64,000 bases of DNA, taken from contig JACQDE010000029.1 of assembly GCA_016201285.1 (NCBI GenBank), forward strand, positions 1-64,000, given 5' to 3'. The translations under genes were made by a program, and so were the position numbers. Positions 59,436-64,000 of this stretch are shown piece by piece. Within the stretch, counting starts at the first letter, position 1. Every line of letters starts with the position of its first letter. The notes under the pieces are model-generated. The model made no database searches and was not told the DNA's origin. It saw only the letters and a list, made by a program, of their open reading frames with translations. Origin of the DNA: Acidobacteriota bacterium (GTDB taxonomy: Bacteria > Acidobacteriota > Terriglobia > Acidiferrales > UBA7541).

Positions 59436-60107
59436 CTAGCTGCGTCGGCGCAGCCATGCGCCGACGAGGCCGCTGCCGACCAGCAGCAGCGTGCCCGGTT
59501 CCGGCACCGGATTGATGCGCTGCGCAGAGCTCAGCGGATTCGCCGTGCCGTTGATGTCCACCAGCAGGCCGGTTGCCGCAACGTCGTTATACACGACGAA
59601 TTGCAGCGTGTTCACGCCGGGCACGAAACCGCTCGAGATCGTAAACGGCACGAGCGCCGTGTGGGAACCGTTAGGAATGGAGATCCCCAGGCTCACGCCG
59701 TTCAGCAGAATGTCCACGCCCGAGTTGTCGGTGGCCCACCCGCCCGTCAAAATGGCGGTCGAAGGATTCAGGCCGCTCAGGTCGAAGGTTGTCGTATAGA
59801 CGTAATTCCCTGTGGCGAAGGGATAGGCCAGGCTGCTCCGTGGGCCGATCCAGCGCGCGTTCGATGTTCCCGGCATCCAATCGGTGAATGGATACACGCC
59901 GGGCGTAATGGCCACGAACGCTGCCGGGCCGTTGAAGACCCCGTCCGCAGCGGACGTCAAGGTATAGTGAGCATCCACGGTTGCGTTCGCTGCGAGCCCT
60001 CCGCCCGCTGCCACACCCGTGCTGAAGATCGAAATCGAGTCCGCCTGCACCGGCACCACCGCAGCCAGCAGCAGCGCGCCGAGCACGAATGCGATTCGCT
60101 TGATCAT
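59436..60107 (-). CDS. PEP-CTERM sorting-domain protein 2
   Basis: I chose ATG 60107 because GAAGGAG is 6 nt upstream; the ATG at 60113 touches that site. The 223-residue product has a signal peptide (IKRIAFVLGALLLAAVVPVQA), a beta-sandwich body (TTFDLSGLNPSTAILTGGWA and NGVSLGISIPNG), and the C-terminus PVPEPGTLLLVGSGLVGAWL then RRRS, a clear PEP-CTERM signal. A sigma-54-like promoter and a hairpin leader precede it. Confidence 0.9.
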   Translation of the reverse strand: MIKRIAFVLGALLLAAVVPVQADSISIFSTGVAAGGGLAANATVDAHYTLTSAADGVFNGPAAFVAITPGVYPFTDWMPGTSNARWIGPRSSLAYPFATGNYVYTTTFDLSGLNPSTAILTGGWATDNSGVDILLNGVSLGISIPNGSHTALVPFTISSGFVPGVNTLQFVVYNDVAATGLLVDINGTANPLSSAQRINPVPEPGTLLLVGSGLVGAWLRRRS

Positions 60108-60134
60108 TTTCATCTCCTTCGACCTTTCAGGCCG

Positions 60135-60174
60135 CGGACACTCGACTTGGCTCACAAGTCGCTGAGAGTGTCCG
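60135..60174 (-). promoter_or_regulatory. Hairpin leader of PEP-CTERM gene 2
   Basis: CGGACACTC (60135-60143) pairs with GAGTGTCCG (60166-60174), and inside it GACTTG (60144-60149) pairs with CAAGTC (60155-60160). It would lie at or near the 5' end of the transcript started from the sigma-54-like site. A leader that stabilises or regulates the mRNA is possible. Confidence 0.5.
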
Positions 60175-60186
60175 CATATGGATTAA

Positions 60187-60201
60187 GCATTTGTGATGCC
60201 A
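60187..60201 (-). promoter_or_regulatory. Sigma-54-like promoter of PEP-CTERM gene 2
   Basis: On the minus strand TGGCATcacaaATGCT gives GG, 10 nt, GC, close to TGGCAC-N5-TTGCW. It is 80 nt before the start codon and directly upstream of the hairpin leader. Confidence 0.5.
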
Positions 60202-60318
60202 CGAAGAGAATCTCACCAGCGCGATGGGATCTCTCCGCGGATGTGTGGAATGCAATTTCGGGAAATATATTTTCAGGCGGAAGGTACTAGTCGTTGCGCG
60301 GGCAAATTTTTGTTTTCA

Positions 60319-60332
60319 TGTAAACGTTTGCA
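60319..60332. promoter_or_regulatory. LacI-family operator-like palindrome
   Basis: TGTAAACGTTTGCA is a near-perfect palindrome with central CG, matching the TGNNANCGNTNNCA pattern of LacI/CcpA-type operators. It lies in AT-rich DNA about 120 bp upstream of the sigma-54-like promoter. No LacI-type regulator is in the window. Confidence 0.3.
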
Positions 60333-60430
60333 TATTCGCGGGCGTTTCCCAAATCGGGCGAAACCAAATGCCCAATTCGGGCCGCGGCGATTACTCCGCG
60401 CATGCGTTTTCTTGTTGGGCAGGAAAACTC

Positions 60431-61954
60431 TTAGAACACTGGCTCTGCCAGCTTCGCCAGAATCACGGCGGAAGCATTCTCCACGTCGGCGTGCAGCGAA
60501 TTGCCGTGCGCGTCCATGGTGACGATGGCCGGAAAATCCTTCACGCGGATGTTCCACATCGCTTCCGGCGTGCCCAGGTCGAGCAGTTCGACGCCGAGCA
60601 CATTCGTAATGCACCGCGCGTAATACTGCGCCGCGCCGCCGATGGCGTTCAGGTACACCGCGCCGTGCTCCTTCAGCGCGGCCAGCGTCTTCGCACCCAT
60701 GCCGCCCTTGCCCATCACCGCGCGCACGCCGAAGCGTTTGATCACTTCGTGCTCGTAAGGTTCCTCGCGGATGCTCGTCGTGGGCCCTGCGGCGGTCATG
60801 CGGTAGCGGCCCTCTTCTTTCATCACCACCGGGCCGCAGTGATAGAGGACAGCGCCGCGCAGGTTTGTCGGCGAGTCGTGGTGCATCAGGTAGTGGTGCA
60901 CGGCGTCGCGCCCGGTGACCATCTCGCCGCTGATCAGCACCACGTCACCCACCTTCAGCGCGCGCACTTTTTCTTCCGTGAGCGGCGCTTCGAGCGCCAC
61001 TTCGCGCCCGGTCATCGGAAAGCCGTCAGTGCGCGCCATCTTCGGAGCGGGCTTGTCGTCACGGTACAGCCAGCGCTTGATCGCGCCGCTGCGCGCGTCG
61101 AGGACGACGCCGAGGCGGCGAAACGCCCAGCAGTCGTATGCGACGCTGACGAAAAAACTCGCCGGCAGGCGGTTCAGCACGCCGATCTTGCAGCCGATCA
61201 GCGTTACTTCACCGCCGAAGCCCATGGTGCCGATGCCCAGCGTGTTCGCTGTCTGCAGGATGTACGTTTCGAGCTTCGCGAGATCCGGATTCGGGTTCGT
61301 GTCGTCGAGCGAGCGGAAGAGCTGCTCCTTCGCAAACGCATAGCCGCCGGTGCGGTCACCGCCGATGCACACGCCGATGGCGCCAGCGCTGCAGCCCTGT
61401 CCCTGCGCCTGCCACACCGCGTGGAGGACGCACTTGCGCACGCCGTCGAGCGTGCGGTCGGCGCGGCCCAGGTGCGGCAGCTCGCACGGCACCGAATACT
61501 GGATGTTTTTGTTTTCGCAGCCGCCGCCCTTCAGCAGCAGTTTCACTTCGATCTCGCCGTCGTTTTCCCACTGTTCGAAGTGCACCGTCGGCGTGCCCGG
61601 GCCCAGGTTGTTGCCGCTGTTTTTTCCGGTGAGCGAGTCCACCGAGTTCGGCCGCAACTTGCCCTTGGCGGTGGCGTCGGCGATGGCTTCGAGGATCTGT
61701 TTTTTCATCGCGAGCTGATTCGCGCCCACCGGAGTTTTCACTTCAAAGGTGGGCCAGCCGGTGTCCTGGCAGATGGCGCCTTCGCCCTCGACGGCCTGGT
61801 CAATGTTGTTGGCGATGACGGCCAGCGCCTGCGACGCCTGATTTCCGGTGGCTTCGCGGTCGAGCGCGGAGTCCATGGCGCGGCGCACGTCGGTGGGCAG
61901 ATTCGTCGAAGTCTGCACGATGAGTTCGTAGATGCTCGGCTTGAAGGAATCCAT
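60431..61954 (-). CDS. Class I fumarate hydratase, fused alpha-beta
   Basis: A [4Fe-4S] fumarase of the TCA cycle. The 507-residue product has the alpha domain (residues ~1-300) with candidate cluster cysteines Cys62 (ICQDTGWP), Cys188 (GCSAGAIG) and the Cys of LIGCKIG. Also present are GGGCENKNIQYSVP and a beta domain with HYLMHHDSP and GKGGMGAKT. The ATG at 61954 follows GAGACCTCTC, a weak Shine-Dalgarno. Confidence 0.93.
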   Translation of the reverse strand: MDSFKPSIYELIVQTSTNLPTDVRRAMDSALDREATGNQASQALAVIANNIDQAVEGEGAICQDTGWPTFEVKTPVGANQLAMKKQILEAIADATAKGKLRPNSVDSLTGKNSGNNLGPGTPTVHFEQWENDGEIEVKLLLKGGGCENKNIQYSVPCELPHLGRADRTLDGVRKCVLHAVWQAQGQGCSAGAIGVCIGGDRTGGYAFAKEQLFRSLDDTNPNPDLAKLETYILQTANTLGIGTMGFGGEVTLIGCKIGVLNRLPASFFVSVAYDCWAFRRLGVVLDARSGAIKRWLYRDDKPAPKMARTDGFPMTGREVALEAPLTEEKVRALKVGDVVLISGEMVTGRDAVHHYLMHHDSPTNLRGAVLYHCGPVVMKEEGRYRMTAAGPTTSIREEPYEHEVIKRFGVRAVMGKGGMGAKTLAALKEHGAVYLNAIGGAAQYYARCITNVLGVELLDLGTPEAMWNIRVKDFPAIVTMDAHGNSLHADVENASAVILAKLAEPVF

Positions 61955-62272
61955 GAGAGGTCTCCAGCGGCGAACTTCGCGGCAGGAACAATGGTAGCAG
62001 ATGGACGTGCCGGCCTAAAGGCCGCCGCTGCGCGACGCCCATGTAGCGGCCACCTTTAGGTGGGCATCGGAAGGGGCGCTGCTTGCTGCGTCCGGCTTCG
62101 TAGCACGGCATCTCCGGTTTCTGGTCCGATGAATTGCATCGGATCACCGGAGTCCGCACACCGGACTTGCCGGCTCATTACCAGGAGAGCCGCCGGGACG
62201 GCGGCGCTACGCTGCCCCACCTGCAAGGCCTGAATGTTGTTTGGCTTTTTATCCGAATAACCAGATGAGATC
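61955..62272. other. Repeat-rich gap upstream of the fumarase gene
   Basis: 318 bp with class B copies TGCCGGCCTAAAGGCCGCCG (62010-62029) and TGTAGCGGCCACCTTTAGGT (62042-62061), then CTGCTTGCTGCGTCCG. At 62115-62160 CGATGAATTGCATCGG and CACCGGAGTCCGCA occur. No gene is supported. Confidence 0.6.
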
Positions 62273-62356
62273 TGCGGAAGGAGGGATTTGAACCCCCACG
62301 GCCTTTCGGCCACAGGATCCTAAGTCCTGCGCGTCTGCCAGTTCCGCCACTTCCGC
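62273..62356 (-). tRNA. tRNA-Leu (UAG)
   Basis: A complete 84-nt class II tRNA. Acceptor GCGGAAG pairs with CTTCCGC, discriminator A. The anticodon stem-loop is CAGGA-CTTAGGA-TCCTG, anticodon TAG, reading CUN leucine codons. The variable arm GTGGCCGAAAGGCCG is long, and the T arm has GGTTCAAAT. CCA is not encoded. Confidence 0.95.
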
Positions 62357-62430
62357 GCGGTTACGCAAAGTATAGCATCGAGGGCACTGCGATGCCGTTG
62401 TACGAGCAGGAAATTTCGTGCCCCTACGCG

Positions 62431-62461
62431 GAACGATGCCGGCCTGAAGGCCGGCGCTACG
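62431..62461. repeat. Class B palindrome near tRNA-Leu
   Basis: TGCCGGCCTGAAGGCCGGCG followed by CTACG, reversed class B. The 160-bp gap upstream of the tRNA holds this and little else. Confidence 0.85.
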
Positions 62462-62518
62462 AGAGGGGCGCACCCCTTCGGTCCGCCGCAGCGGACTCAA
62501 TATAGGCAAGTAGCGCCC

Positions 62519-62653
62519 CTATTTGGGCTCGGCGCAGTCCACGTCGGGCGGAGGTAGCGTGCCACCGGGTCCTTTCAGGTAGTGTTCCATCCACTGCATG
62601 AGGCGCAGGGAGTGATCCAGGCGCGACCAAATTTGTTCGCGCAGGAGAATCTG
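62519..62653 (-). pseudogene. Fragment resembling the C-terminus of an S9/alpha-beta hydrolase
   Basis: The frame encodes LDHSLRLMQWMEHYLKGPGG then TLPPPDVDCAEPK, resembling the last helix and tail of prolyl-oligopeptidase-type or dienelactone hydrolases (W-x-D/E-HYLKG). No catalytic part is present; the same frame upstream overlaps the MFS gene. Probably a leftover gene end. The match is short. Confidence 0.35.
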
Positions 62654-62666
62654 AATAACAAGGGCC

Positions 62667-63944
62667 CTATTCCAGCTGCTTGCCCTTGGTTTCCGGCAGG
62701 GCCAGGGCCAGCACAGCCGATAGGAAAAACGCGCCGGCCAGCAGCAGGAAGGCAGCGGAAAAACTGTATCGTGTGGCGATGGCGCCCACGGCGAAGGGCG
62801 CGAGCGCCGAGAATCCGCGGCCGATGTTGTAGGAGAGGCCCATCGCGGTGGCGCGGATTTCGGTGGGAAACAGCTCAGAAGCAATCGCGCTGAACCCGGA
62901 GAAAAACCCGGTCCCGAAGAAGCCCACGAAGGGGCCGAGGATCATCAGCCACAGCATCGTTTTCGAATTGCCGAAGATGGGCACGAGCCCCGCGGCGATC
63001 AACAGGTAGGTGACGTAACTGGCGCGACGCCCGAACCGGTCCGCGGCGAAGCCGAACAGCGTGTACCCCAGCCATTTTCCTGGGCCCATGAACAGCACCC
63101 ACCCGAGTGACGCCACGATACCGAGCCCGCGCCCGCCGTCTTTTTCCGGCAGCGCCAGGTAGCCGGGAATCCACGTAAAGAGTCCCCAGTAGCCGAACAT
63201 CCCGCACGCGTTCATGGCCGTGGCGAGCAGGCCTTTCCAGCGAATGTCCTTGCGCCAGAGCAGGCGCAACGAACCATTTTTTTCTTTGCCGCGTGTGAGC
63301 CAGATTTCCGATTCGGGGACGTCGCGGCGGATCCAGAGCACTACCAGCGCCGGCAGCACGCCTACGAAAAACACCGCGCGCCAGCCAAAGTTGGGCAGCA
63401 CGAGCAGCGTGACGCAGGCGGCAATCATTTCCCCGATGGCCCACGCCGATTGCATCAGCCCGAGCGCTTTGCCGCGATGCTCCGCGGGCCAGACTTCGGC
63501 GATCAACGCCGCGCCGGTGGTCCATTCACCGCCCATGCCCAGGCCGAGCACGAAGCGGGAAACGGCGAGTTGCTGGATGCTCTGCGAAAGGCCGCAGGCA
63601 AAGCTGGCCAGCGAATACACAAGGATGGAAGCCATCAGCGCGCGCGTGCGGCCGATGCGGTCGGCCACCCAGCCAAAGAATAACCCGCCAAGCGCCGAAG
63701 CCAGCAGCGTAAGCGAGTTGAGGAAGCCGGCTTCCTTCTTGCTCATCCCGAGGGCCACCACCAGCGCGGCCAGCACCATCGAGTAGAGCATCACGTCCAT
63801 GGCGTCGAGCATCCAGCCCAGCCCGCCGGCGACAAGCGATTTCCGCTCGGCGGCCGTGACGCGGGCGGGCCATTCGAGGCCAAAGATTCTGCGCGTGCCG
63901 CGCGGCGCGGGAAGGGCACTGGTCGTAGTAGGTTCGCTGCTCAT
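62667..63944 (-). CDS. MFS transporter
   Basis: The 425-residue product has 12 predicted transmembrane helices. The motif between helices 2 and 3 is GWVADRIGRTRALM, and the signature GLGMGGEWTTGAALIAEVWP matches the sugar/aromatic-acid-type MFS group. The C-terminal half has GFAADRFGRRASYVTY. The substrate is not shown. It is alone, 56 bp from the window end. Confidence 0.85.
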   Translation of the reverse strand: MSSEPTTTSALPAPRGTRRIFGLEWPARVTAAERKSLVAGGLGWMLDAMDVMLYSMVLAALVVALGMSKKEAGFLNSLTLLASALGGLFFGWVADRIGRTRALMASILVYSLASFACGLSQSIQQLAVSRFVLGLGMGGEWTTGAALIAEVWPAEHRGKALGLMQSAWAIGEMIAACVTLLVLPNFGWRAVFFVGVLPALVVLWIRRDVPESEIWLTRGKEKNGSLRLLWRKDIRWKGLLATAMNACGMFGYWGLFTWIPGYLALPEKDGGRGLGIVASLGWVLFMGPGKWLGYTLFGFAADRFGRRASYVTYLLIAAGLVPIFGNSKTMLWLMILGPFVGFFGTGFFSGFSAIASELFPTEIRATAMGLSYNIGRGFSALAPFAVGAIATRYSFSAAFLLLAGAFFLSAVLALALPETKGKQLE

Positions 63945-64000
63945 TCGAGCGATGGGTTCCGGCGCGCCATTCTACAGAATCCCCGCCGCGGCTCCAACCT

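Larger units (their letters stand above)
60108..60430. other. Leader region of PEP-CTERM gene 2 and end of fumarase gene
   Basis: 323 bp. It includes the hairpin (60135-60174), sigma-54-like site (60187-60201), an AT-rich stretch (60255-60320) and a LacI-type palindrome (60319-60332). The fumarase gene ends at 60431 on the same strand. No gene is supported. Confidence 0.6.

Noticed and set aside
60224-62059. 611-codon plus-strand ORF
   Set aside because: Antisense of the fumarase gene; His/Arg/Ala-rich shadow.

Overview
This window is a high-GC bacterial chromosome segment, most probably from an Acidobacteriota-type genome. That placement is an inference from the gene mix: PEP-CTERM proteins, DUF2721, DUF4382 and BON lipoproteins, a fused class I fumarase, and an unusually dense load of short dispersed palindromes between genes. 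No rRNA marker is present to confirm it. The first 18.3 kb is one long co-directional ribosomal superoperon: tuf, the S10 cluster, the spc cluster with secY, adk, map, infA and rpmJ, and the alpha cluster ending in rplQ and a good intrinsic terminator. One unrecognised basic, cysteine-containing ORF lies inside the S10 cluster between rplB and rpsS.

From 18.5 to 34.6 kb the content is more accessory: a zinc-ribbon protein, an M61 peptidase broken by one amber codon, a VanZ-like protein, a low-GC pair made of an SMC-like ATPase and a TOPRIM-like DUF4276 protein placed at the 3' end of guaB, a DUF2721 protein, an alpha/beta hydrolase, a Tat-exported M24 peptidase, two lipoproteins, an RsbW-like kinase, and a small DUF5678-like/retropepsin pair placed at the 3' end of secA. 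From 34.9 to 59 kb are housekeeping genes: secA, an Mrp ATPase, hisS, aspS, mutL, cmk, rho, lon, clpX, clpP and tig, mixed with a GT39-like glycosyltransferase, a gamma carbonic anhydrase, an EAL-HDOD regulator and a PEP-CTERM protein. The last 5 kb holds a second PEP-CTERM gene, a class I fumarase, tRNA-Leu(UAG), a fragment resembling a hydrolase C-terminus, and an MFS transporter.

The most striking signal is a repeated architecture at gene ends. Next to guaB, secA and tuf lies a displaced second copy of that gene's own 3' end, with synonymous or near-synonymous codon differences. At guaB the two copies share a perfect 45-bp direct repeat and enclose a two-gene ATPase/TOPRIM module of about 1.8 kb with no integrase. 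At secA they enclose a DUF5678/retropepsin pair. At tuf only about 60 bp lies between the copies. A weaker echo of the mutL 5' end lies upstream of mutL, around two small membrane-protein genes. This looks like recurrent insertion at gene termini in which the incoming DNA rebuilds the end of the target gene.

A second theme is dispersed palindromic or tandem repeats that also lie in frame inside essential genes (hisS, aspS, mutL twice, cmk), comparable to the protein-coding palindromic elements known from Rickettsia. hisS also carries a separate, low-GC insertion of about 90 codons. Both PEP-CTERM genes have sigma-54-like GG-N10-GC promoters upstream.
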